This document shows, piece after piece, positions 1 through 11,495 of a stretch of 64,000 nucleotides of DNA. The stretch is from NCBI GenBank assembly GCA_021234155.1, contig JAJEKV010000002.1:2628178-2692177 (forward strand), written 5' to 3'. Numbering within the stretch: the stretch's first letter is position 1; the number at the start of each line of letters is the position of its first letter. Source of the DNA: Isoetes taiwanensis (lineage: Eukaryota > Streptophyta > Lycopodiopsida > Isoetales > Isoetaceae). Both the position numbers and the translations under genes were made by a program. The notes beneath the pieces are model-generated. The model was not told where the DNA came from and did no database searches. It was given only the letters and a program-made list of their open reading frames with translations.

Positions 1-1928
1 TTAATAGAATTGCAAACATATTTAGGCAGGTTTCTTAGCTCAATCCCCTCTCTTCGGACATTAAATGGCATCAAAGACGCAGCTGTATAGCGTTAATTTT
101 TTTTCTGAAGCATTAGGAAATCACGTATGACTCTTTTTAAGCTGTATGCAAACTCTCAATTGCAGGTATGTCAGCCAGCCAGAGCCATTAGCAAAATTAT
201 TTCAGCATATTTGGCCATCTTTTAAAGCCGTGTTCTCACAGTAAGATCCCTTATATGGTGTCGATTTTCTTTCGAGAGCCCTAGATGGTCACTCCATTTT
301 GATGTTACAGGAGGTCTGCTGATCTTTTGACCATGGAAAGACTATGTAGAGCCTGCAAATATGCTGTGAGGAACCTATTTTTACTGTAAATATGCCGTGT
401 AACAATTAGTGATTGATTACTTCTGTTTTTGTTTTTAGGTTAGGACTTGTGGGAGGTCTCTAGGGCCATCGATGGAGCCCTTGTTGCAAGAATTGCAGGA
501 ACAATTTCGACTGAACCGGCATTCATGTTTTTTGTACCTTGCGAGCGAAGTTATTAAGGTAGGCCCAGTGATGTTTTGTGAATTATTATTATGTTCGTAT
601 TTATAGATGTTTTTTTGTGAGTGATTTGCTGTCCTTTAGTGTTGCTGTTTACACATTTGCATTATTCATGTAGTGATTGCGATGTGGTTTCAGGTGTTTG
701 GTGGTGATTCTGCATGTGCGCATTACCTTGGCAATCTAATTGGTGTATTATTTGGAGAGACATTTACATTGTTGAGAAGAATTGAGGTAGGCCTTAAGGA
801 ATCTTTTGTGCTCTCTTTGTGTTCTCTTTCTCCTCTCTTCCTTCAACTTGACACTTTCTTTAAGGTATTCTGAGATATTCCTTCGCCTGGATTAGGATTT
901 TACGTCAAGGCCTGATCTTGTAGATGATTGTTTTCTATTGGCTTCAAGATGTGTGCGGTATTGTCCACACTTGCTCTTTCCAAGTGCAGTGTTTCCTGCA
1001 TTGCTAGATTGTGCAATGGCTGGAATAACAATCCAACACAGGTAATAATAGTATGAAAAGCTATATCTTGGTTTTGGTTGAGCACAGAATTTACTTGTAT
1101 TTCTTTTTGGATGGACATGGTTTGTCAGTGTTCTTATTCTGGGTTTTTTCTAAGTGAGTTGTGCAATGCAAGCATTAGGAGTCGATTTTTATTTCATCAT
1201 CTGTTTTTGCTGTCCATGGTCAGTTGTATTTTTTTCAGATGCACATGGTTTGTCAGTGTTCTTATTCTGAGTTTTTTCTAATCGAGTTGTGCAATGCAAG
1301 CATTAGGAGTCAATTTTTATTTCATATCTATTTTTGCTGTCCATGATCACTCCAATCGCACTAAAAGTAAATGATTGTAAATTTTATGACATAGGGAAGC
1401 ATGCCGTTCGATATTGACATTCCTTGTAGATGTCATGGAGCTTGATCTGTCTCATGGAGGACGGCCTTATAAAGCTGCCATAGATGCTGCGATGCTACTG
1501 CGTGGTGCAACATTGACGCGAGTTCTTATTGCTGCATTAGTTGGAGCTTTACCAGAATCACGTCTAGACGAGGTCAGCTTTGCTTCTAGAGTTATATTTC
1601 AGCAGTAGGCTTTAATTAATGATTAAGAAAGCCCTGCACGGATTTGCAGGTTATTCATGCAATTTCAACTCTTGCTCGGCTTTATGGAGGGAGTGCCATA
1701 CAATGGGCACAAGCAACTGCTGCGCTTATCCCTGCATCAGTCGTTACAGAAAATGAGAAGTTGACGTTCTTGCAGGCTTTATCTTCTGTAGCAGCTGGGG
1801 CAGAATCTTCAGCTGTTAGTAGTTCGATGGAGGAGATATCAGATGTTTGTCGGCGGAACAAAAAGGTCTTGGAAACAGTTCAATCTGCGCTCCAACCACT
1901 TCAGTTAGCTTCATCTCTAGCAGGGTAA
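1..1928 (+). CDS. MOS14: Transportin-SR / MOS14-like nuclear import receptor, 3' exons (partial)
   Basis: Importin-beta family receptor that carries SR splicing factors into the nucleus; MOS14 in Arabidopsis, TNPO3 in animals. Exons read as 1-25 (partial), 166-240, 311-365, 439-558, 694-786, 896-1041, 1395-1572 and 1650-1928, with matching phases, giving about 322 C-terminal residues; the family is about 950 residues, so the first two thirds lie left of the window. Diagnostic stretches are RLCRACKYAVRT, HSCFLYLASEVIKVFG, DDCFLLASRCVRYCPHL, CAMAGITIQHREA and the tail SDVCRRNKKVLETVQSAL. These are C-terminal HEAT-repeat helices. All introns are GT-AG except the first visible one, which best fits GC-AG. 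I see no disruption. Identification rests on recalled family sequence, so the family is secure and orthology is inferred. Confidence 0.87.
1097..1352. repeat. Two-copy tandem duplication in a MOS14 intron
   Basis: Two imperfect copies of a 128-bp unit, each holding ACATGGTTTGTCAGTGTTC (at 1115 and 1243) and GAGTTGTGCAATGCAAGC, lie within the intron 1042-1394. They make the intron longer but leave the splice sites untouched. Confidence 0.85.
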
Positions 1929-4206
1929 ACTTAAGCATTGCAGCAATGGGAATTTTGTTAGGTTGTAGAGCTATCAGCATTATTTTGTATTCTTTGTTGG
2001 GGTATTGCTCTAGTAATTTATATCAACATTTGTATATTATCCACCCCTGTTATAATGGATTCATTCTTTTGGAAGAAGTGAAATGTGCATGATATATGAA
2101 GAAAGCTTTGGTCTATTGCAATGCTTTAGGAATCATGGTGCATGATCTGAGGTGAGCTCGGGAATGTATGGAAAGAGATGCAAGAAACTGGAATACACGA
2201 GATTGATTAGAAAGCCGTCTACATAGAGTTAAATATCCACCTTCTAACAGACTAAATAAATATTGGCTAATATGCCATCATGCCCATCTTTAAAATCGTT
2301 TGGCCAAAGCAATAATTCCTGAGTTGTAAACATATAACTTTACTAAGCGAAAAGGCAAATGAAGATCCTAAAATAAGTGTGACAGCCATTCATTGAGGAC
2401 CTGTACATAAGGCTTTGAGTTCAGCTTCTGTGGTACTTAAACTTTGAAGCGCCTGAATCCATCATATGTTTTGGAGAAACAAGAGAGGTATTCATGAGAA
2501 AATATAGAAGATAACACCACTATTCGTCATGTTGCATTTGCAGTGTTGGAACTGGATGAGGAAGAAGATGGGGGCATGTCCTCTTAAGAAGATGGGGGTT
2601 TTCAGTTGTAGGAAATAAACTTGCATTCCTCCACATGAATCCAATGTATGAACTGCCTGCCTTAACCACTCCCCATGCAGGAAACAAAAAGATATTATTA
2701 AGCTTCCTCAAAACATTTTGCTACATTCAAACAAATGGGATTGGCAGAGGCAACACTTTGGTTAGCCAGAATTGGTAGAGGCAATACTTTGGTTAGGATA
2801 TGGCTGTAGAGGTGGCGGTTTCTTTGTGCAGCTTTTCAACCATTCAAAGACTTACAATCGATCTTTGCGTGAAATCTTTGATATATGATGGAATAAGCTA
2901 GTGACATCTAAGTCATCAGCCAAGCCATGGTCATTCAATACATTTATGTCCAAACTACCTAGTTGCTTAATATTGCAGGTGTTTGTGACGCAATTTATAC
3001 TTTTGGTATTTGAGAGCTTGGATTGCAGTTGGAGTGGTAGGCAAAATGTTGCTAGAGATTATGATAAGGACCTTAGAGATTTCTAGAAGGGAAATCTTGG
3101 GTTTGCAAGATTTGATCAGTTCTATTGAGCCTGACTCACTCTTGGCAATTTGACTATGCTTGAGAAAGCTCATGTCTCCATAACACATATCCATTTTTTA
3201 TTAGAAGTTAACGTGTTAGGCTAGACTCTATTTGGGAAATCATAATAAAGCTACTACATATCTTATTTGGACCACTGTGATTACACGTGTGTTGGAAATG
3301 TTAGTGCACAAACATAACTAGATGCCACAATACATAGAACTATTCCTTCCATGCATTCTCCTTATCAGGCTTTAAGTTGCCTAAAGACAGAATACATCAT
3401 TTCCTCTGCCTATTCATAGCAAAGGCAATGTGCAAGCTCAAGTTTGAAATACATTGAATGGTCTTTCATCACATGGAATTGTTTTCCTTCTCCAGACAAT
3501 TCTTGATATTTTACTTGCACATTGGTTGGATTTCACAAACTTATTCTATCAAACTTTATATCAAGCACATTGCTCACAATGGCAACTTTGAAGAAAGATC
3601 TATCTCCCACAACTTTTGAACTTCTTACAGACGGACGATTTTTTTCTCGACAAAAACTGACGACTGCATGATGCCATTGGCAATTCTTGGCAAAGCTTCT
3701 ATTTTGGCTTTTTGTCGATAGTTTGACAGCTTTTTGGATGAGTATATTTCCAAAGTTTGCTTCTATTGTTTATTTGCCGGGGGGCAATGAGGAACTTGGA
3801 GATATTTCTTCGTCGATCTTTCCGTAATGGATACCAAAGAAGTAAGCTCCGAACTTGATTATGTTAGTGATGCATGTCTCGATGTAGTTTGATTGCCAGA
3901 GCTGCAAATTTCAAGAAGTTCAATTCGATTCAATTGGAGATCTTCAGATCACTTCACGAGGGAACTCCGTAGTTTTCATGCCAGATGTGGGTAATCTGGC
4001 CAACATGTATCAGCCACAAAGAAGGCACTCTTCGAATTCGAAGCCCAAAAACCAACTATATTTTGTTTCCATGATCGATCTCTTCCTCTCTTTGCATGCT
4101 TTTAAAAGCATATTAAGCTGCCCATGGAGCATCAAGAACCATCCGTTCAAAATTTCTGCCGGGCGCAATTTTAAGCCTAGGTTTTTGGTCGAATAATCAC
4201 TTTTTG
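1929..4206. other. MOS14 3' flank and intergenic DNA, no gene seen
   Basis: The MOS14 3' UTR is expected to start here. Open frames are short and none resembles a known protein or shows a convincing splice pattern. No LTR, TIR or tandem repeat was noticed. Confidence 0.6.
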
Positions 4207-4348
4207 GTTGGATTAACCAACTGCTGATATTGGATGGCCGGATTAACTACCTGGCAATATCGTATGGCTGGATTAACCACTCTGGCTGATACTGTGTGAC
4301 TAGATTAACTATCCTACCACAAACTTTTGGCCGGATTAACCACATCCT
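4207..4348. repeat. Short tandem repeat with about 35-bp units
   Basis: Four imperfect units share GGATTAACYAC followed by CTGGCTGATAT or CTGGCAATAT. The copies are diverged from each other and lie in non-coding DNA. Confidence 0.75.
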
Positions 4349-6540
4349 GCTTGGAAAATACGAAGTTCCCTTCATACACAATTCTAGTCTGCTCCAAAGT
4401 TACGGTGGTTGCACCAGGGCTCGTTGAAGCCAGAAGACATCCAAGGTTTTCTAGACTGACGGAGGAGGATACATCACATTTCCAGGAAATCATTGGAAGT
4501 AATGGCATAGTTACGGACCAAGATGACTTGCAAGGTGGAAATGCAGACTGGAAAAGGCCAGTTATCTGAATAAAAAAAACTGCACCAACACATTATCACA
4601 AATGCTGGAACCACAAGTGGGTTTAAAATGTATATATAGAGATAGAGGCCCAATCCAAACTTAATGAAGCCCAAGGCCATGCAAGCTTGAGGCTTAACTG
4701 TTGGGCCGTCAGAGACTTCACCCATAACCAACAGAGCCAAGGCATAGAAGAAAAGTTCACGAAGATATATACAATAAACAGTTATAAATACTTTATGTAT
4801 AAATTCAGAATTAGGAATGCAATAAGCATTGTCAGGTTCTTCCGGAATCTAGCATTCCCTTTGCAGGTGATATAGATGCTATCTGTGGCCTTTGCGGGAA
4901 GAACATACATGGCTATGAAATTTGTTCTGAAAGGGTTGTAAAAACCTGTGCAAATTGAATGCAAATGAGAAACTGAGGATGCTTTGTTGCAAAATATTCC
5001 CGATTACCAGCTCTGCGCCAAAGTTTTTGAGCGAAGGCTGAACCATAGATCCAACTCAAAAATCACTATCATGTCGAATATGCTTGGAAATAATTACTGT
5101 TCTGGTTCACATCTTAAATTCCCATGCAAGTTTCGGCAACTTTACAAAACTGCAATTCAAGAAAAATTGCAATTCAAGTTATTTCCATGGGTAATACTAG
5201 CCTAGTGGGTGGAAGTGTTCCTCTGTTTGATGAGGTGAGATTATTTGGCATTCTTCTCTCTATGTATCATATCAAGTACAATAATCTACAAGATTTTTTG
5301 CATTAGAGCAAGTGTAATGAGCAAAATGTGTAGATAGATCATATTAAATGGACTACGCACTAGATAACTGGATACTTTTTCTGCATTTGATGCTTGTTAT
5401 ATACGACTCTTTTCTAGAGATCATCATTGGTATCAACACATAGATTGCAATACGTCCATTAAAAATTTCATTTCTTGGTATATGTCATACTTAGTCTTTG
5501 AGCAATGGACTAGATTATATCCTTTAATAAGATACAAGTTTTAGTTGCTTATATTCCTTTACACTTGAAGCATATTTTCTTAAATGCCAATTTCTATTCA
5601 GGTTAGTGGAATTTTGCTATGCCAAGCAGGATGCATTCTTGAAGGTCTTGATACTTTTCTTGCAGCCTTGGCAATGTCTCTTACAGCCACTGTTTTGTAG
5701 GAGAATATAAGTGTCTGCCATTAGTATCCCTTTATGGTTATGTCTGGTGGTTGACTTTGCCTCTGCTATGTTATCTTAGTTTTGTGCTTCTTCAGCGCAG
5801 TTAGGGTCTTGTCTTGCCTTTAATTTTATTCTTAATAATTTTATGATGCCTTTGGATTTGGGAGCAAAGGGTTCTTGCCAAATTGGAGAAAACGTTAATG
5901 CCGGTGGCTTGAGACTGCTAGGTTATAGGACATTGCATGGAAATGTTCTAGTAGTTCTTATCCCAATATTTATGGTCTGAGAAATTATTTCATTCATAAA
6001 GTATACTTCAATTGTTGATCCTCTCTCAATTGTTGTTATTTCTATTCTCTCAAAGAAGGCCATGCATGTCTGCCTGCCTGTTTCTAAAGCAACAAAATTA
6101 GATGTTCTAAAGAAGACAAGAACTGTTGAGGGTGTGGCATACCCAAGCCAACTCCATCTTGCAAATGTCCAAGACATGCATGGCCCCTTGTGAACAAATT
6201 GGAGCACCAGAGAATGCATGTTGTAATGCATATCGGATATTGAAAGCCATAGACGCATTTGGGATTTTGACTCAACAACTAGAATAATTTTCTTCCATAA
6301 TGGTCTCAAACATATAGAATGGAATTTTCTAAGAGAAAATATTATATATTTGTCTTGTTTCTCCATAAGAATTTCTAGTCATTCATTGTTGTATACTTGA
6401 CACTATTTTGCTAGAACTACAAGAACAAAGGTTCTAGAGTTGCGTGCTTAATCTGAGTCTAAATTTAACTATAAATTGCATATAAAGTAAGAAGAAACGT
6501 CCAAAGTTCAATTCCCAAACCGAATGGAATTGATATAATT
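4349..6540. other. Intergenic DNA, no recognisable gene
   Basis: Only short open frames. The longest, 147 codons on the minus strand at 5923-6366, has no motif I recognise and no gene-like neighbours. The right part could hold the decayed 5' region of the LINE that follows. Confidence 0.5.
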
Positions 6541-8015
6541 ATGTTTTTTGTCTAGCAGAGAAGGAAGGTTGCCATTGAATGTTGAAAGTGTGGGAAATAG
6601 TGTTATATTACAAAAAAGTGTCGGAACAATGGAGATACATCAGAAGATAGTAAGTATAAAGATGGTGGAAACAAAGAAGATCAAAGAAAACCCCATGATC
6701 CAAAGAAAGTCTCTCCAAAGCAGAAGGGTTCTTCCAAGAAAGCTGATCACTGGCACATCATTTTGCTGTATACATGGGGTCCTTTTTTTTTTTTTTTGTG
6801 GGAAGCTTGGAGATGTCATTAAATGAGTGGCTCCAAAGTCAAGATACCATGATCTAGATGCAATGAGAAGGATTAGATTATTGAGTTAAGAGTTATCGAT
6901 GCCTTTGGCGATTACTTGGCAATGAGAGGCCCTGTAAACACTAACTTAGAACTATCAAGGATGTCATATTTCTGCCATTTATTGGGTTGCTTCCATTGAT
7001 AATAAAGAAACATTTGCGACATGTTGATCCATGTAGATTAACTAAATTCGCTCAATTCTGCTGCCAGTTCCTCTTTAAATTAAGTCCAACTGGTGAGTCT
7101 CTGCCAGAAGGCCTGGGAATTCAAGAGAATAGACCACTAAGTCCACCTGGCCAATTTATGTCAGCTGGCCTGGAAATTGATTCAGAAAGGAACAATAGGC
7201 CAATAAGCCCAGCTAGACAGATCTTGGATGAGATTAAAGGATCAGAAAATAAAATTACTAATGCCAAGGGAGTGGAGATAGATGGAGATAAGTTTTATAC
7301 TCCTCATACCAGGAAGAAAGGCACTAAGATAGTGCATTTTTCGGAAAACAGTCCTGCCTTGAACTTGAGAAGCCAAGGCAAAAAGAATCTCTTTGCCCAA
7401 TGAGGATCACAACTTGGAACCTGAGAGGAATTAAGGGCCCTCTCAAAAGGAAAAGGGCATTGATTGCACTAAAGGATATGAAATCAGAGATTATTATGCT
7501 ACAAGAGCATAGGTTACCTGAATTTGAATCTTCAAATTTAGGAAAATGGATCATACCAAATGGAGATTCCATATGGGCTGCAGCTGATGGTACCAAGGGA
7601 GGTATCTGTATGGTATGGAAAGACTTCAATTGTAAGGAAAAATATAAACATGACAGTGGCAGGTGGACTGTGGCAGTACTGGAAAAAGGAGATAATGTCA
7701 TTGGAATAATAAATGTATATGCATCCACTGACCCAGCAGAAAGAGAGGACCAATGGAAGCAAATAAATGCCTGGATCCAGAATCATCACATTAAAAATTG
7801 GCTCATGGCTGGTGATTTCAACAACACACCTGTGTGGGATCAGAAACTAGGGAAACAAATGAATATGTCCAAAGGAGAGAGAATTACTTGGGATAGGCTG
7901 ATGTCAAACTTCATCTATATTCCTCCCTCTTCCTCTCACCAGTACTCTTGGAGCAATAAAAGAAAAGGAGATCAAAGAACCTACTGCCTTCTGGACAGAT
8001 TCTACCTATATAAGT
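6541..8015 (+). mobile_element. L1-type LINE, 5' part (ORF1 tail and endonuclease)
   Basis: A plant L1-like non-LTR retrotransposon on the plus strand. ORF1 is read in pieces: a degenerate CCHC knuckle near 6570-6620 (a stop inside the knuckle and Y in place of H), then a basic tail to the stop at 7401-7403. ORF2 starts with ATG at 7400, overlapping that stop, and encodes an AP-endonuclease domain of about 200 residues: TTWNLRGIKGPLKRKRAL, then IIMLQEHRLPEFE with the catalytic E, then NWLMAGDFNNTP and the ending CLLDRFYL. The endonuclease is followed directly by a palindromic junction near 8016, and no reverse transcriptase follows. The element is therefore cut at its 3' side, which target-primed insertion does not explain, so a later deletion or rearrangement is inferred. 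Confidence 0.85.
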
Positions 8016-8047
8016 ATAAAATACTTATACAAAAACTTATGAGCTAG
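7400..8047 (+). CDS. LINE ORF2 fragment: apurinic endonuclease domain
   Basis: 215 codons, of which about the first 205 are LINE. The domain nicks target DNA to prime reverse transcription. The visible order is WNLRG at the start, QEHR near residue 35, GGICMVWK near 70, NVYAST near 110, AGDFN near 138 and a C-terminal LLDRFYL, all usual for plant L1 endonucleases. The start codon is chosen because it sits in ATGA overlapping the ORF1 stop and because the fold begins at once. The last 10 or so codons (YKYKILIQKLMS) come from the junction sequence. Non-functional as a LINE because the reverse transcriptase is absent. Confidence 0.85.
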   Translation: MRITTWNLRGIKGPLKRKRALIALKDMKSEIIMLQEHRLPEFESSNLGKWIIPNGDSIWAAADGTKGGICMVWKDFNCKEKYKHDSGRWTVAVLEKGDNVIGIINVYASTDPAEREDQWKQINAWIQNHHIKNWLMAGDFNNTPVWDQKLGKQMNMSKGERITWDRLMSNFIYIPPSSSHQYSWSNKRKGDQRTYCLLDRFYLYKYKILIQKLMS

Positions 8048-8147
8048 TTAAGGGTCCCACCATATAAAATACGCGTGGAAAACGGCTTGTATAACCCTAA
8101 AACCCTAAACCCTAAAAACCCTAAAACCCTAGCTCATAAGTTTTTGT
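8029..8147. repeat. Perfect 19-bp inverted repeat enclosing telomere-like repeats
   Basis: The arms at 8029-8047 and 8129-8147 are exact reverse complements (ACAAAAACTTATGAGCTAG). Between them, 8095-8132 is a run of CCCTAAAA, CCCTAAA, CCCTAAAAA, CCCTAAAA and CCCTAG, close to the plant telomere unit CCCTAAA. A second palindrome, ATAAGTATAAAATACTTAT, lies just to the left at about 8010-8028. The right arm is the broken edge of the adjoining copia element. The whole looks like a DNA-break repair scar. Confidence 0.85.
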
Positions 8148-10959
8148 TTCTTCAAAGGACTTTAGCTCATCGTTCATGGCTGCTATCCATTTGTTTTGGT
8201 CATAACTTTGTATAGCTTCATCAAAGCTTTGTGGGATGACTTCATCTTCCAAGATGGCCATAATTTGTTCTGGTTCAAAAGTGACACTTCCTCTACTCCT
8301 CCCTAATTCATCTCTGCCATACAATTTTCCTTCTTCTAATTTTGCCTCCTCTAATAATTTTTCTACCTCAGTCTTTCTTTTTCTCTTTTCTACATGATGA
8401 TCAACCAACTCTTGCTCTTGCATTCTGATTGCTTCTGAAGCCTCAGTTTCTGCTGTGCTCAATTTTTCCTCTTCATTATCATCTGCATCATCTACTTCAA
8501 ACTTAGGTATTTCTGGTTTTGTTATCCCTTTGTGTATCTGCCCTTGTAAAGTATATTCTCATTGAACACCACATCTCTACTAATTATGACAGATTTAGTT
8601 TCAGGGACATATACTCTGTATCCTTTGGATTGCTCATCATACCCTACAAAAAATCCCACTTCAGCTTTATTATCTAGCTTTTTCCTTAATTCAACTGGTA
8701 CATGTGCATATGCCAAACAACCAAAGGCCTTTAGCCTTTCATAATTTATTTTCTTATTTGGATTCCAAAGAGCATTCGGAATATTTCCTTTTAAACTAGC
8801 TGAAGGCAACATGTTTTGTATTAACACTGCAGTTTGTAGTGCTTCTTCCCAAAGTTTGTTTGGCAGACCACTTCCTTTAATCATGGCTCTGACTGCATCC
8901 ATTATAGTTCTATTCTTTCTCTCAGATACCCCATTCTCCTGAGGAGAGTATCTGCAGGTTAGCTGCGTTTTAATTCCATGAGCTACACAAAAATATTTGA
9001 ATTGTTTAGCCAGGTATTCACCTCCTCTGTCAGACCTTATGCATTTGAGTTTAAGACTGGTTTCTCTTTCCATCTCAGCCACATATTGCTTAAATGCACT
9101 CAATGCTTGTGATTTTCTTGTCAAGCAATATGTCTTGCATTTTCTGCTATAGTCATCTGTGAATGTTATAAAGTATCTTTTGTTGGTTCTACTTTGCACA
9201 TTTAAAGGGCCACATAAGTCAGAATGCACTAACTCAAGAACTTGCTGAGCTCTTGCTTTACTTTTGGTAAATGGCAGTCTGTTTAATTTTCCTAAAACAC
9301 ATCCTTCAGAAATAATTTCATTTGGCTCACTGTCATGATAATGTATGTATCCTTGCTTCAATAACCATTTCAAATTTTTGTGATTAGTATGTGCCAGTCT
9401 TCTGTGCCATAAATCTATACTGTCTTCTTGTATTGCATTTATGCTATGATGCATAACATTGTCCATCTCAAATAAATTGCCAACTCTTTTAGCAAAGACC
9501 TTTAGTTCATTATTCAGGTACACATTACATTTGTCTCCTTCAAAAGTAACTTTATATCCCAAATCACAAAGCTGACTGACAGAAATTAGATTTCTGATTA
9601 TTGCTGGAAGACACAAGACATCTTCTATGTTTACAATATTGCCACTTAGATCTTCTAGCTGCAACAAACCCCTTCCTTTCACCTCTTGAAGGGCTCCATT
9701 GCCTACTTGAATTTTCCTAGAACTTGTAGTTGATATATTTTTCAAAAGCTCAGTAGATTGAACTACTGATCTTTCAGCTCCACTATCAACTATCAAGTGA
9801 TCAGATTTATTAGTTGCAATACTTTCATTCACAACAGCAAATTCAATGCTTACCTCATCTTCATCTACCTCCTCAGTAACTCCTCTGGTACTGACCTCCT
9901 GTTCTTGTGTAACATATGCCTTCTCATAGCCTCGACCTCTTCCCCTTCCAGATCTACCTCTACTAGACTCTCCTCTTCCTCTGGATTTTCCAAAATTCTT
10001 ATGGGTTGGGCACTTTGAAGCTACATGCCCTCTTCCTCCACATGTATAGCAATTAAATTCTTTCTTAAGCCTAGGGCATTCATTTTTGTAGTGCCCTAAC
10101 TCATGACAGTTATAGCACACAATTTTTTCCTTCTTCTTTACAAACAAGACTTCTGGAGTATGTTCATTTTGACTTTGTCTTAAAATCTTCTTTTGTTCCC
10201 ATTCAGTTCTTAAGGTAGTTTCAGCTTCCTCCCTAGATTTACATGAGTTTCTTATAAACAAGGCCAGAGTCTCATTGTCACCTATGGCTCTTGATATTTG
10301 CAAAACCTGACTTCTTTCAGAAATCACAACTCTAGCACCATTCAAATCAACTATTAAGTTGTCAAATTTACTAAAAAATTCTTCCACATCTTCATCCTCT
10401 CTTAATTTCAAGCCTCTTAATTCATTTTCAAGCAGATCTATCTGTGAGGAGGTTTTTTCCTCATAATGTTTCAACAGAAATTTCCACATATCTCTAGGTC
10501 CAAGAGATCTAAGCTTAAGGCGAATGGAAGGACTTACCTTGCATGAAATGATCCCTTGTGCTTCCTTGGACTTGACTTGAAGAGACTTTCCACCACTGGA
10601 GCCACTAACTCCTCCTCCTGCTGTGGACTGTGCTGCTGTGCCAGCTGCAGACCCTGTAGAATCAGATCTGCTCAAAATCCCTGCTTCTGCACTAACAGTG
10701 CCATTTGGATCTACCAGATCCTAGAGGTCTTCCACCTCCAACACATATTTGATGGCGTCCTTCCAAACCTGGAATCCTGGCCCACCTTTGTACACATCTA
10801 TAGTGTTCAATAGACTTGCAGCAAATCTACTAGACATAATGTAGCTCTGATACCACTGTTAGTATTTGAGCAAATATATTCTTGAATTTCAACTTAAATG
10901 TCTAGCAAGATTAATCTTCTACAACTTATTTTCTAAACATGTATAATTGTTATACAACA
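8129..10959 (-). mobile_element. Ty1/copia retrotransposon, 5' LTR through integrase, partial
   Basis: A fossil copia element on the minus strand. Reading leftward: a putative short 5' LTR about 10857-10959 (TG..CA ends, boundary uncertain), a primer-binding site at about 10845-10855 complementary to initiator tRNA-Met (TGGTATCAGAGC), and one long gag-pol frame at 8522-10675. That frame holds a gag domain, two CCHC zinc knuckles (CYNCHELGHYKNEC and CYTCGGRGHVASKC), an aspartic protease with VDSGAERSV, a GAG-pre-integrase HxxH/CxxC-like region and an integrase core (HSDLCGPL, then DDYSRK and QENGVSERKNRT). A further piece up to the start of the reverse transcriptase is at 8129-8462. The 3' half and 3' LTR are not present. 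Broken; age cannot be estimated with one LTR. Confidence 0.88.
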
Positions 10960-11181
10960 GCATCTTGGAATATTCGTGTCGCCGGGGCACGTATCTTGGT
11001 CGTTGATTTTGCAAGGTGTTGATTCGAAGCAAACATAGGATTCTTGAGAGCTATTCAAAGTTGCTTGCCTTTCAAGGCAAGCAAGCGGAACTGGACCATC
11101 TATTTCGCCGACTCTTAGTGATGACCATCCATTCTTCACCGAGGTTGCGATATCTTCAAGGACACTGCATCTCTGATCCAA
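10960..11181 (-). CDS. Hypothetical open frame next to the copia LTR
   Basis: A minus-strand frame opening at MDQRCSVLEDIATSVKNGW and running about 70 codons before entering the copia LTR. Its even amino-acid use suggests former coding sequence. I do not recognise it. The copia element may have landed in or next to it. It could equally be a chance frame. Confidence 0.25.
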
Positions 11182-11333
11182 AATCTTGAATCGCAGGAAT
11201 CGGTGCCTATAAATTTACTCTTCGGCTTTGGCAAAAGTGCATCAAGAGTTGCATCTTTGGCTCCTGCGGAATAGGGCGTAGTTTGGTTTACAGCAGTGCA
11301 TAATATTTTGGGGCGAGTAATGCGAGCAAGTTT

Positions 11334-11495
11334 CTAAAATTCATCTTTCGCCAACAACGCTTTCCATTTCTCCACGAAGCTTCGGGGAGCTTTTGGATCT
11401 AGTTTATGGATGTGTTGCAACAATCTTTGCACTTCACCAGCAGGTTTGTTTTTCTGTTCAAGTTCAACGATGTCCAAAAATGCAATCTCCTTCTG
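11334..11495 (-). pseudogene. Putative terminal exon of an unidentified host gene
   Basis: On the minus strand a TTTTAG acceptor is followed by 53 codons and a TAG stop. The peptide starts QKEIAFLDIVELEQKNKP, contains EVQRLLQHIHKLDPKAP and ends EKWKALLAKDEF. Its charged, helical character and clean acceptor make it look like a real last exon. No convincing upstream exon was found to the right, so it is probably a relic. Function unknown. Confidence 0.4.

Noticed and set aside
5923-6366. 147-codon minus-strand frame
   Set aside because: No recognisable domain, no splice context and alternative frames of similar quality overlap it.
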